A stretch of DNA of 64,000 bases from Bubalus kerabau (GCF_029407905.1 NC_073635.1:34897501-34961500), one strand, 5' to 3'; shown: positions 48,664-59,029, numbered from the stretch's first letter. The notes: generated by a model from the sequence alone, not told the origin. Numbers and translations: made by a program.

Positions 48664-48828
48664 TTGCACGCTTAGTTGTGTCCAACTCTTTGTGACTCTG
48701 TGGGCTGTGGCTGTCCAGGCTTCTCTGTCCATGGGATTCTCCAGGCAAGAATACTGGAATGGGTTGCCATTTCCTCTCCCAGGGGACCTTCCTAACTCAG
48801 GGATCAAACCCACGTCTCCTGCACTGGG
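48664..48828 (-). repeat. Bov-tA SINE, partial
   Basis: Antisense Bov-A (CTTAGTTGTGTCCAACTCTTTG, ATTCTCCAGGCAAGAATACTG) with the inner part of the tRNA-like head only. Confidence 0.85.
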
Positions 48829-48834
48829 ACGTGC

Positions 48835-48935
48835 CAGGATGTACTTGGCAATAAATCAAATCAGCACACTGCACACCTTTAACTTATACAATGTTATATG
48901 TCTATTCTATCTCCATAAAGCTGGGGAAAAAAGAG
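48835..48935 (+). repeat. L1 3' end fragment
   Basis: CACACTGCACACCTTTAACTTATACAATG, TATCTCCATAAAGCTGGGG and an A-rich tail. Confidence 0.65.
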
Positions 48936-49229
48936 TAAATAGAGGTTAAAATATAAATGAGTGTCTGGGTAGGAATTTAAAGTTTCATTGAAAATAAAAT
49001 AGAAATAAATTATTTTCAAAGGGGTGGGGTTGTTAGTACAAAAAAAAAAAGCAACTCCTGAAATTTAATGTAAACATACTCTCCTATAACACACAAGAGG
49101 GTATGAAGGATGTAAAGACCTTCTCCCCAGGGTCCCCCACATTTTCTGGGGTCAGAGCTTGGTTCTTTCTGGGCATCCCTGAGTCAGTACTGCACCCATC
49201 CCAAGATCCACCACTGGGGGGGGCCTTAC

Positions 49230-49635
49230 CTGGGCGGGTGGCTGTGTGGTCAGGTGTAGGGCATCTCCTCGCCCCTGATCCAGCTGGTTTCCAGCAGTGA
49301 GCACGACCCGAGCCCGCACAAGCTCTGGCAGCGTGTTGGTGAGTCTCGACAAATCAGTAGTGTCTGTAAAGGTCTCCGGATGAGCTAGAACTGGCCCCGC
49401 CCCACCGACCGGACCCCGACTGCTGTCTGAGTCCAGGGAAGCCAAGCTTGTGCTCTCTGGGTCGAGAGAGTGAGCGTCTTCTCCAGGGAGCTCAGGGCAG
49501 GAGTCGCAGGAGGAGACGTCGTCACCACCACCGGGATTCTGCATCAGAGGCCAGGCGTCTGAGAACTCGCCACAGAGGGACCTTGACAGGGACCCAAAGA
49601 AAGTGGGAATCGCCTCCCCCGCTGGACCTGTGTTT
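49230..49635 (-). CDS. TNFRSF19: TNFRSF19 (TROY) large cytoplasmic-tail exon
   Basis: Seen: after a CATGTGTCCAG acceptor, one base completes Arg, then NTGPAGEAIPTFFGSLSRSL, CGEFSDAWPLMQNPGGGDD and 135 codons in all, ending QPPAQ at a CAG|GTAAGG donor. It aligns well with the human TROY tail (NAGPAGEMVPTFFGSL, CGEFSDAWPLMQNP); the C-terminal third is much more diverged. Known: TNFRSF19 is a TNF-receptor family type I membrane protein of the nervous system, skin and hair follicle. It can act as a co-receptor with the Nogo receptor and LINGO1 and signals through TRAF proteins. If the donor is not used, translation continues 25 codons to a stop ending at 49152. The human gene is known to make both kinds of end. 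A degraded BovB copy begins about 95 bp upstream of the acceptor. Confidence 0.93.
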
Positions 49636-49729
49636 CTGGACACATGTTCGAAAGTGTATAAGTACTCTATCGGGAGAAAAACTTCCTATAAAGCAACACT
49701 CCAACTATGCTTTCAAGTTTCCTAGGTGA

Positions 49730-49942
49730 AAGAAACTCATTGGAAAAGACCCTGATTTGGGAAAAAACTGGGGGCAAGAGGAAAAGGGGACAACAGAGGC
49801 TGAGATGGTTGGATGGCATCACCGACTCAATGGACATGAGTTTGAGTAAACTCTGGGAGATGGGAAGGACAGGGAAGCCTGGCGTGCTGCAGTCCATGGG
49901 GTCGCAAAGAGACGGACACAACTGAGTGACTGAACAACAACA
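49730..49942 (+). repeat. BovB LINE 3' end
   Basis: AAACTCATTGGAAAAGACCC through ATGGTTGGATGGCATCACC to GGACACAACTGAGTGACTG. It is antisense to TNFRSF19 and lies close to a splice acceptor. Confidence 0.88.
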
Positions 49943-50084
49943 TGAAATAAACAACATTTTATTAAGTCAGAATTCTCGTGCCTCCTTTTTTATAAACTTG
50001 CTTCAGTACAATAAGTTAAATTACTCCATTTACTATAAAATTGAATTTCTATACCTACTTCTTCTAATCAACATGTGTTGATCG

Positions 50085-50197
50085 CTCAGTCATGTCCAAT
50101 TCTTTGCGACCCTGAGGAGTGCAGCCTACCAGGATCTGCTGTCCATGGAATTCTCCAGGCAAGAATCCTGGAGAGGGTTGCCATTTCCTTATATTTA
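50085..50197 (-). repeat. Bov-A SINE fragment
   Basis: GATCGCTCAGTCATGTCCAATTC, CTGTCCATGGAATTCTCCAGG and GAGGGTTGCCATTTCC. The tRNA-like head is missing. Confidence 0.8.
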
Positions 50198-50562
50198 TAC
50201 TTAATCCAACGTCTAAAATATGGAGTGTCCTAGGTCTTCACTGAGTTTGACTACTATCCTGAAATTCTCTGGGTATGTGGCATACTAAAAATTACTTAGA
50301 GATGACAAAAGTGCTACAAATCATGAATATAAGACAAAAATAAAATTAGCAGGATATACAGTATAAAGAATGTTGCATTGGCTCTAAGTAACCCCGAGAG
50401 ACTTACCTAATTCTTTCCAAAGTTCCCACCCTCTTAAATGTCTAGAATGTCATTAATACTACTAAGAAAGTGATGTCCCCATAGTTTTACATGCAATGAA
50501 AATAAATAGGATGTATATTTGCACAAGGGAATATGAAATTATATTGATTAAAAACACGACTT

Positions 50563-50703
50563 TGGGACTTCCCTGGTGGTCTAGTGACTGGAGCTCCAAG
50601 CTCCCAAAGCCGGGGGCCCGGGCTTGATCCCTGACCGGGGAACCAGATCCCATGTGCTGCAACTAGGATCCAGTGCTGCCAAGCAATTAAATAAAAAAAT
50701 ATT
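50563..50703 (+). repeat. CHR-type SINE next to an exon
   Basis: GGGACTTCCCTGGTGGTCTAG, GCTTGATCCCTGACC and GCTGCAACTAGGATCC, with an AATTAAATAAAAAAATA tail. Its end is only about 22 bp from the TNFRSF19 splice donor at 50725. Confidence 0.85.
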
Positions 50704-50725
50704 TTGCAAAGACCCACCCACTTAC

Positions 50726-50828
50726 CTGTCCTGAAGGGTGGCCTTGCAGTGCCCCCGACAACCAGGAGTGTCCTGGCCGATGCCGCAGGTCCCACCACAG
50801 CACCGGGATGGGACGAGGTGGATGGGCC
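50726..50828 (-). CDS. TNFRSF19: TNFRSF19 cytoplasmic Cys-rich exon
   Basis: A 103-bp exon between a TTTCCTAG acceptor and a GACAG|GTAAGT-like donor (GTAAGTGG). It is read with two bases completing Gly, 33 codons and two bases of Arg. The product starts PIHLVPSRCCGGTCGIGQD and ends CKATLQD(R). It aligns with human TROY PVRLLPSMCCEEACSPNP...SLQAR in length and Cys placement, with clear divergence. The phases fit both neighbours (previous exon ends in one G, next begins with one A). It lies in the cytoplasmic tail after the transmembrane segment. No disabling change is seen. Confidence 0.9.
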
Positions 50829-52605
50829 CTAGGAAAGTCGGAGGGCTTGTTACATCGCTTCAACACTGCACTTGAACATTTAGCTGTTCCCCTTTGGGTG
50901 ATTTCTGAGGGGGATGGGCCATGAGGTTTAATTTTTTTCTCTTTTCTCTTAAAAAATGATGAACCACTTCTATGAAGGACCTGGAGATGGGCAGCTGGAG
51001 GGTGGTCCCAGGGGCTGGAGGTAGGAAGATGGGGGTTTCCTGTTGTGGGATCAGGACAGCATTCTGGGGATGGTGGTGGTGAATGTGCTTAATGTCCCCG
51101 AACTGCTCACCGGGAAATGGTTAAAACGGTAAACTTAATGTGATGTCAATTTCTCTGCAATGAAAATAATACTGAAAAGGCACGAAGAGAGGGGAAATGA
51201 AATGAGTCTGTCATACATGGCTGATGAGGGCAGGAAGGACAGTGTTTCTGTGAGCAGGCAGGGTGATGCTGGGCAGAACACGAATGTCCACAGCCTTTAA
51301 CTCAACACACATTCACACTTTGGTTTTCACTTTGGTAGCTTAAGAAATAACTATGTGCATACAGCTTTACTAACTACTCTGTTCACTGAAGCAGTATGTA
51401 TATTATTTTTGGTTACGAAGACAATATACATTCATTGAAGACAAACTTTAAAAATAGAGAGATTAGATCAGAAATCGAAAAATAAATCTTTCCCACTTCT
51501 ATACACTGCAAAACACTGTCCACATTTCTGAATAGCCTTCTAGACTCCTCTCTCTATGCATACAGACATACGTAAATCTGATTTTATAAACCATAAACAC
51601 AGTAAAGCATACTGACAAATGCAAAGACACACACATATTAAATATACAGAGAAAGGTTTGAGGAAATTATATATTAATACACAAACACACACACATCCAA
51701 AGTTTCCACGATGAATTATTTCTTTTCTTTTATCAAAAGAAAAAAGATGATGAAACCATTTCCCTTTTAAAAATGAAAGTTAACCACTGAGATGCAGCAG
51801 CAAACCATGTTGAGAGGGATGGCCGCCCAGCCTGCAGCCGATTCTATCCGGAAGCAGCCCTTGTCTTGAGCGGCCGTGATCGTGGGGACGCGCCTGAATC
51901 CACCGCCAGTCATTTCAGCAAGTCACCCTCGCTGTGGGACATTTCAAATTTATTCAAAGAAAGGCACTGCCATTCCCTGTAGAAATGGCTGGTTCTAGCA
52001 CTCCAGTTGGAAAATACAAGATGAGCCTGGAACTTCTTTCTGAGCCAGAAAATAAGAGAGAAGCTAAAAGGATAATAAAGCTATGTCCAAATGACGCCTG
52101 AGCAGGGTGAAGGGACTCCCTCTGGCCAAACCTGGGAAAATATGAGCCTCAAAATAAATAATGATAAAAAAGGACCGTCACCCCTTTATCAGGGATACTG
52201 CGTCCACGGTAATTAAAGGAAAGAATAAATGGGGAAGAAGGGAAGTTCTTGCTTACCTAGGAAATCAATTAATAAATACAGACAGTAATGGTCAGCAGAG
52301 AAAGAATTGTGCTAAAAATGCCTTATTTCCCATATTAAATATTAGATTGAAAAGCTGAACCCTTCGATGTCTTGAAATGAAAGATCGGACAGTTCTGAGA
52401 GGACCAGCCATCAAATTGGGAAATACGGAACCTCATGGATGGTTACAGGACACGACACACTGCTAGGTGCTATGTCCCCAGGGACACAGAGGTGAGGATG
52501 GAGTGGGCAGAGGGCAGGCTTCTGGAAGGGCTGTGGCCACCTTGATTATGCCCTGCAGAGGAGGTGAGGTCATGGGGATGCGGCGAGAAGTTAAGCGTAA
52601 GTTAG

Positions 52606-52671
52606 CCGTCTATGGGGTCGCACAGAGTCGGACACGGCTGAAGTGACTTAGCAGCAGCAGCAGCAGTGTTC
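52606..52671 (+). repeat. BOV-A2 3' end fragment
   Basis: CCGTCTATGGGGTCGCACAG to GACTTAGCAGCAGCAGCAGCAG only. The 5' part is lost. Confidence 0.85.
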
Positions 52672-52729
52672 CTTTGCTGACTTTTGCCCATGTTAGAAAC
52701 CTTAGTCCACCTGAATTACTGGCAGACCT

Positions 52730-53193
52730 GGCTGTATCGTGCCTGACAATTACTGCTTTTTCCCGAAGTGCAGGTCTGTGGCAGCCCCATGTCTCACCAT
52801 CTAGGGGCGCTATTTTTCCTACAGCGTCTGCTCACTCTGTGTCTCTGTGTCCCATTTTGGTAAGTCTCACAGTATTTCAACCTTTTTCATTATTATTATA
52901 GTTGTTACGATGCTCTGCGCTCAGGGGACCTTGATGTGCCTGTTGCAGTATGACTCACTGAAGGCTCAGATGATGATTAGAATTTTTCAGCAATAAATTA
53001 TTTTTAAATGAAGGTTTATATGTTATTTTTTAGGACATGATGCTATTGCACACTTAATATACTACAGTATAGCATAAAGATAATGTTATAGGCACCGGGG
53101 AACCCAGAATGTCCCGTGACTCACTTTATTGCAATATTCTCTTTACTACAATGGTCTGGAACCGACCCCAGTGTCTCTGGGGTCTGCCTGGAC
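52730..53193. mobile_element. Tigger1-type DNA transposon remnant
   Basis: TGTCTCTGTGTCCCATTTTGG, ACCTTTTTCATTATTATTATAG, GACATGATGCTATTGCACAC and a terminal-repeat end reading GTCTGGAACCGACCCCAG...GTCTGCCTG match a pogo/Tigger (TcMar) non-autonomous derivative. No transposase survives. The terminal inverted repeat is at the right-hand side. Confidence 0.8.
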
Positions 53194-53292
53194 TTCCCTG
53201 AACTTCCATCTCTGTCAATTATCCCAGAGGCAACACTGGTTTGTGGAAAACCCTGTCACAGGTCTCCCTCCTCCCTCTTCTGTAAGAAATCC

Positions 53293-53620
53293 GGGGCTTC
53301 CCTGGTGGCTCAGTGGTAAAAGAATCGCCTGTCGATGCAGGAGAGATGGGTTTGATCCCTGGTCTGGGAAGATCCCACATGCCACGGAGCAACTAAGCCT
53401 GTGTGCCCCAGCTACTAAGCTTGTGCTCCAGAGCCTGGGGGCCCCAACTTCTGAAGCCCATGAGCCCTAGAGTCGTTGCTTCATCATAAGAGGAAGCCAC
53501 AGCAATGAGAAGCCCCCACAGAACAAAGAGAGAGTAACCTTCACTCGCCACAACCAGGGAAAAGCCCACGCGGCAACCAAGACCCAGCACACCAAAAATA
53601 AATAAATAAACTAGTTAAAA
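53293..53620 (+). repeat. CHR-type SINE with 9-bp target-site duplication
   Basis: GGGGCTTCCCTGGTGGCTCAG, GGGTTTGATCCCTGG, GGAGCAACTAAGCCTGTG and an AAAAATAAATAAATAAAC tail. It is flanked by AAGAAATCC at 53284-53292 and 53625-53633. It abuts the Tigger remnant region. Confidence 0.9.
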
Positions 53621-53970
53621 GAAAAAGAAATCCAGAAAGACACTAAGACAGCCATGTGCAGCTTCACTTTGAACCCACCAGACAAGAAACCCACAGACAA
53701 CCTTACTCTACAAAAGGCTCACATGACTTTAAATCAATTGACACCAAAATGAAGGCGAACTTGTTTTAAAAGTTACTGAGAAGTCCTAGAATTTTAATGA
53801 GATGCTTCTTTTCTATTTGATATTAATACTTAAAGACGCACAACACCCCAAACCTCTGGGTACGAGGGAGAATGACTGAACTCGATTAGCTTTAACTGGA
53901 AAACAGAGCAGGAGCGCTCTTTGCGGCCTCGGGGCCTGCGTTCCTAGTGGACCCCAAGCTCTGAACTTAC

Positions 53971-54096
53971 CGCAGGCCTGGGCCGAGTCCCGCAGGCACT
54001 GACAGCAAGTGCGGGGCGCAGGGGCGCCGAGCCGGGATCTGTCGAAACAGGACAGCTCAGAGCCGTTGTACTGCAGGTCCTGTGCCCTCAGGGACC
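53971..54096 (-). CDS. TNFRSF19: TNFRSF19 cytoplasmic exon
   Basis: A 126-bp exon between a CTCCGCAG acceptor and a TGCG|GTAAGT donor. Two bases complete Trp, 41 codons follow, and one G is left for the next exon. The product reads (W)SLRAQDLQYNGSELSCFDRS then RLGAPAPRTCCQCLRDSAQAC. Human TROY has WSLRSQDIQYNGSELSCFDRP...CCQCRRDSVQTCG, so identity is strong in the first half and weaker in the middle. This is the membrane-proximal cytoplasmic part. The exon is intact. Confidence 0.94.
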
Positions 54097-54540
54097 CTGC
54101 GGAGGCCGAGAACTCGGTCAGCGAGACAAGTTCCCCAGGGGAAGCCCAGGAACATCACAGCGCGGCCAGAACCACCCAGCTTCTGCAGTGTGGGAGGAAA
54201 GGACAGCTGTGGTTCACATTTAAAAATACTTCTTACAAAAAGGCAGAGAAACGAAACAATCAGTCAAGAAAGCTCGAGATGGGGGGCCTTTGTGTTGCCA
54301 GAACTTAGAAGGAACTGTGTTTCTGTGGAGGGCGGGGGCGGCCCTGCCTCCTCAGACCCCCGTGAAGTGATGCCGCCCCTCGGCTGCACCCTCAGCGCCT
54401 CCCCTGGGAGCACATGTTCTCTGTCCCCGTGGCCGCAGCCAGATGCTCCTCTCAGGTCCTCGTTGGATACTCAGAGGACAATGATGATGATCAACACCCT
54501 TCGGCAGGATGCCAAGACACAGCAAGTGCTCAGGACTTAC
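54097..54540 (-). other. TNFRSF19: TNFRSF19 intron (444 bp)
   Basis: A short intron between the AGCT|GTAAGTCC donor at 54540 and the CCGCAG acceptor at 54097. It holds no recognised repeat. Open frames on both strands are chance. Confidence 0.85.
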
Positions 54541-54705
54541 AGCTTGGCTTCTTCTCCACGAACTGCCGCTTACAGTAGATGACACAGAGGACGAGCAGGG
54601 CCAGCAGCACGGTGGCCAGGGCGCTGCAGATGACGGCCGCCAGGGCCGTGTCCCGCGGGCTGGAGGCCGTGGACGGGATCCTCACCAGGTTGACCTTGCT
54701 GGTAC
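54541..54705 (-). CDS. TNFRSF19: TNFRSF19 transmembrane exon
   Basis: A 165-bp exon between a GGTTTTCAG acceptor and a GTAAGT donor. Two bases finish a codon (Cys if the previous exon ends in T), then TSKVNLVRIPSTASSPRDTA leads into a hydrophobic segment of about 24 residues, LAAVICSALATVLLALLVLC, then CVIYCKRQFVEKKPS. The match to human TROY (SKVNLVKIASTASSPRDTALAAVIC..., CKRQFMEKKPS) is near-perfect, which settles the gene identity. It covers the stalk, the single membrane span and the stop-transfer basic residues. The upstream cysteine-rich ligand-binding exons are outside the window. Confidence 0.96.
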
Positions 54706-55466
54706 CTGAAAACCACGGGGACGGAATTCTCACATCTCCACCACCCAGGAGACTCGGACGCGCACACTGCACACAGGATCCCCTGCAGGGGCCTTCGTGC
54801 AACATCGGGGTGAGGAGGGAAGGTGTGCTAGGCGGCTCACACACTCCCTCCACCTGGGACATGGCTGGAATATTGCACTTCCACCTGCAGCTCTCCTCTG
54901 TTTACAGGGAAGCAAACACGTGCCACCCCGACATATACGTCCTCAGGCCCACCAGACCAGACCGTCTGCCAGATGGGGGTCTGTCATCGTTTTCTGTCTC
55001 CCCAGCACCCAGCAGCGTAGGGCACACAGCAAGCACTTAATATTCTGCACATTGGAATCAGACTCTCCACAGTTTTAAGCAGGCTGAACTGAGGTGTGCT
55101 CTGGAAGGCAACTTTTGGGGCAAACAAGGAACTGGATTATTCACAACCTTGCCGTGGGCCCCCATGTTCTGAGACAGTGAACATTATTATTATTACTTTA
55201 TTTTAACACTGTTGCTGTTACAGTACTGAACAACACCAACGGTTTGGAGAAAAAAAAAGCTACCACCACCATCTGGATGGAGCCCGTTTTGAGGGCCCAT
55301 TTGCCCACGCGGCTGCTACCAGCATCTGAGCTGTGAGGCACTAAAGCCCACCTGGAACACCTGGGACTTTCGCCCTGTCCCTGGCCACACAGGAGCACCC
55401 AATCCTAACCCCTAAAGTCAGGTTTCCACTGTGGCCAGAGCCAGAGAGAACCATCAGGGTTGAGTT

Positions 55467-55748
55467 GCTGCTGCTGCTGCTGCTACTAAGTTGCTTCAGT
55501 CGTGTCCGACTCTGTGTGACCCCATAGACGGCAGCCCACCAGGCTCCCCTGTCCCTGGGATTCTCCAGGCAAGAACACTGGAGTCGGTTGCCATCTCCTT
55601 CTCCAATGCATGAAAGTGAAAAGTGAAAGTGAAGTCGCTTAGTCGTGTCCGACCCTCAGCGACCCCATGGGCTGCAGCCCACCAGGCTCCTCCATCCATG
55701 GGATTTTCCAGGCAAGAGTACTGGAGTGGATTGCCATTGCCTTCTCCG
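55467..55748 (-). repeat. BOV-A2 SINE with 11-bp target-site duplication
   Basis: A full Bov-A dimer with a (CTG)n tail on the + strand at 55467-55484. Perfect AGGGTTGAGTT occurs at 55456-55466 and 55749-55759. Confidence 0.95.
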
Positions 55749-56482
55749 AGGGTTGAGTTACTGAACCATAAAAACACAACAGCTGGAACAAAAACAAGAA
55801 CGGTCATTTGGGGATGTTGAGTCCTGGTGTATCTGGGCTCCATGACTCTGGGCCACCCTGATACATGTTTCTCATTGTCACTGGGAAAGGCACAAATACC
55901 ATATGGCTTGGACCTGGATGAATAAGAATTATAATCCAATCATACCTTTTAAAGGATATTTGTTGGTAAATGTGTTTAATACTCATAAAAATATTGCTTC
56001 TAGTTATGCAGACATAATGTCATAATCAAACAGCACACATTAGATGTTCACCACACAGCAAGTTAAAAAGATCATACCTCGGACCTGATCGAGATGAAAC
56101 CTAAATCCGAAACAGCCTCTATAAGCAGGCAAATTCACGAGAGGATGTATGAACACAAACAAACACAGCTGTGTAAACAGTGACAAATAAACACAGGAAT
56201 AGGAACTTATGTCTAACGCAAGTAAAAGTGTGGGCTACAATGAATGGTTAAGTAACTTGGGAAACTTGAGTATTGCTTATTGCAACCAAACCGTGAGATT
56301 GATTCATGTTTGTGAGAAAATGGTTTACTTCAGAGTGAGACTGGGCCCTGTAGCTTAAATTTTCCATCAAGTAACCAAGCTCCAGTCAACACTAGGCTTC
56401 AGCCAGTCTGTCATCCAAATGAGACAGCTTGAGAACTAGACCCTGGCCTTCAGATTCTCTCTGGTGGACCACCTGTCCATTT

Positions 56483-56800
56483 GTTGTTGAGTCACGAAGT
56501 CGTGTCCGACTCTGTGACCCCATGGACTGCAGTGCACCAGGCCTCCCAGTTCTTCACTATCTCCTGGAGTTTGCTCAAACTCATGTCCATTGTGAATTAA
56601 CCAAAGAAGCCAGAAAAGTCGGCCAGGCTCCTTTGTCCATGGGATTCTCCAGGCAAGAATACTGGAGTGGGTTGCCATGACCTCCTCCAGGGGATCTTCC
56701 CAAACCAGGGATCGAACCCTCATCTCTAATGTCTCCTGCATTGCCAGGCAGGTTTCTTACCACTGGTGCCACCTGGGAAGCCCAAAGAGTCAGACACGAC
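56483..56800 (-). repeat. Composite BovB tail and Bov-tA SINE
   Basis: 56483-56600 is a BovB 3' end (GTCACGAAGTCGTGTCCGAC, CTCCTGGAGTTTGCTCAAACTC). From about 56622 a Bov-tA module follows (CTCCTTTGTCCATGGGATTC), with a tRNA-like head ending CACCTGGGAAGCCC. Whether this is nested insertion or template switching is not clear. Confidence 0.75.
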
Positions 56801-57791
56801 TAAACAATTTGAGCACTCCCTAAAACCACACAGGGGGATGGAAAAAATGATGAGATTATTTAGAGATCTGCTAACAACAGGAGACCTTGAAAATTTTTGG
56901 TAGAAAGTCATCTAAATTACCATCAACGTTATCACAGAGCCCACACACCAAATACCTGCAGAGGACTGGCCCCGTGTTGCCCACCTTCGAAATGTCATGA
57001 CAATCCTCCACAGCAAGGGTCTTACAGATGAAGATGACTCTACAAATCTAGAAACGGGTTTTCACTTAAACAACCTGCAGTTGAATCAAGATTTAGGCCT
57101 GATCTGTCCGACTCTAAAATATATGTATGCTCTTAAAAAAAATTATGCTATATTCCTCCCAACATTCCAACAGTATTGTTTAGAGGAAAAAAAAAAAAAA
57201 AAAGGAATGTGAAGGACTATTATTCAAATTTTGTACAGACCAGTAAATTCTAGTTAATTAGCTAACATGTACAATACGACTTGACCTAATTTAAAACACA
57301 AACAGAGCTTCACAAGTCCAACCTCTCTTGCCCCCAAGATTAAAGAGGCTATTGCATTTTATCGCAGTGAAAAAGAACATATGACTCTTTAAATTCATTT
57401 TTTAAACATTCTTGTTAAGGTCTATATAGTATAACTAGATGAGTATTAAACAGAGTAGGGAAGGATATGAACTGTCATATATGAACTAATTATGCTTTCT
57501 GTCTGGGCTTCCATGTTTAAGATTTCACTGACACCTTGTGTTTTAATCAGAGAGTTTACAGAAGAAAATAAAACCTCAGGTTGCATGCTATGTGACATGG
57601 AAGCTCCACCATAATCGGACATGCGAACATTTTCACTTTTGATGGCCGTGTTTTGTCATGAGTAATTCAAATGACAATTAGTTCTGGAAGATAAACAGAC
57701 ATTCTCTAATAATTTTCAGTAACATATTTATCTTTGACTTTCATATTTTTTCAAGTAAACAACAAATCAATTCATTATTTTCTGTGCTCTT

Positions 57792-57822
57792 TCATCACCA
57801 TCACCACCACCACCACCACCAA
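57792..57822. repeat. (CAC/CAT)n simple repeat
   Basis: TCATCACCATCACCACCACC and further CAC triplets. Confidence 0.85.
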
Positions 57823-58254
57823 GAAAACTCATGTTGAGTGTGTAACAAGACCAAAATGTGATGGACTGATTTCTAGCTATGTTCTTTATTTTAAAAATAT
57901 ATTTAAAAAGAGCATTTTGCAATCTTAACTGGGGCAAGGATACAGGCCTGGAGTGTAAGCTTTATCTTGTTCATCCAAACTGGTTAAACAAAAATATCTA
58001 CCGTAACACTCAACATATGAATTCCAGATGTACCACAGAACAGTCTGCCAATAAACAAAATAGTTGGACTTTTTAAAGTCCATTTTATACCAAGCTCTCT
58101 GACACTGGATGTAATGTCATGTAAGAGTGAGTCTTAATCATTTTACTTATTTTTCATCTTAAACTTTGGTCTTTGAACAATGTGGTTTGTGTTTCAATAC
58201 TGATAATAAACATTATTTGAAAATGAGCGCTTTCTTTTGCACAGAAAAAAAAAG

Positions 58255-58715
58255 ATTTTAAACTGGATTGATTTTTTTCATTGTGGTGAAATATACATAA
58301 CATAAAATTTACCCTTAGTGACACTGAGTACATTGACAATGTTATATAACCGTCACCACTGGAGGGGAAACCCCCAACCCATGAAGTAGTCATGCCTCAT
58401 CCCCTATTTCCCCACCACCACATCCTGACAAGCACTAATTTGCTTTGTGTCTGAATTTGCCTATGCTGGATATTTCCTATAAAAGGAACCATAAAATATT
58501 ACATGACCTTCTGTGTCTGTCTTCTTTCACTTAGCAGAAAGTTTTCGAGGTCATCTATGTCAGCATGCAACAGAACTTCATTCCTTTTTATGACTGAATA
58601 ACATTCCATTGGATGGATGGACCATGTTTTGTTTATTTGTTCATCGGATGGTGGACATCTGAGCTGTCTCCACCTTTTGGCTATTGTGAATAATGTTGCT
58701 GTGAACATTCATGTT
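58255..58715 (-). repeat. L1 3' UTR fragment, antisense
   Basis: The + strand reads ATTGTGGTGAAATATACATAAC, CAACAGAACTTCATTCC, GAATAACATTCCATTGGATGG and GGCTATTGTGAATAATGTTGC, the antisense of the mammalian L1 3' region. Confidence 0.85.
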
Positions 58716-59029
58716 CACTCTTTCTCCATACACTCTTAAACGTTTCACAAAGATACACACAATGGCTCCACATGCTATCAAAAGGTATACGTTAGTGTTC
58801 TTTCACTAAGGCATTATGTTAATCAGTCACTCACATACGTAATGTTATTACACTAGAGCATTATGTTAATAAGTCAGAAAAACAAAAAAAAAGATTCCTG
58901 AGCAAACCAAGAGAAGAGTGGAGAGAGACAGTGCCAGAGAAGCTAGTCAGGATCCGTACTTGTAGGAATTTAAACCATAGTGGGGAGCTTGAATTCTATT
59001 CTAAGAATAATAGGAAGTACTCAACAACT

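Larger units (their letters stand above)
46301..49229 (-). other. TNFRSF19: Downstream flank of TNFRSF19, possible 3' UTR or terminal exon
   Basis: If the donor at 49229 is used, a small terminal coding exon and the 3' UTR should lie here or further left. I could not locate it: no AG followed by a Glu-Ala-stop codon set, as in one human isoform, was found by eye. A - strand AATAAA lies at 46334-46339, and the unique stretch 46340-47700 could be UTR. SINEs at 48412-48828 and an L1 end at 48835-48935 interrupt the region. Confidence 0.4.
49636..50725 (-). other. TNFRSF19: TNFRSF19 intron
   Basis: A 1.1 kb intron between the GTAAGT-type donor at 50725 and the CCAG acceptor at 49636. It contains a BovB piece, a Bov-A fragment and a CHR SINE, with no further exon seen. 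Confidence 0.85.
50829..53970 (-). other. TNFRSF19: TNFRSF19 intron
   Basis: A 3.1 kb intron. 51280-51720 is an AT-rich stretch resembling old L1-associated sequence but is not classifiable by eye. 52606-53193 and 53293-53620 are repeats listed separately. The rest shows no exon or known element. Confidence 0.8.

Noticed and set aside
54530..54862. One 110-codon protein from Met at 54862 to the stop near 54530
   Set aside because: Only 54541-54705 is exon. The N-terminal part reads through the upstream intron and the last residues read past the GTAAGT donor.
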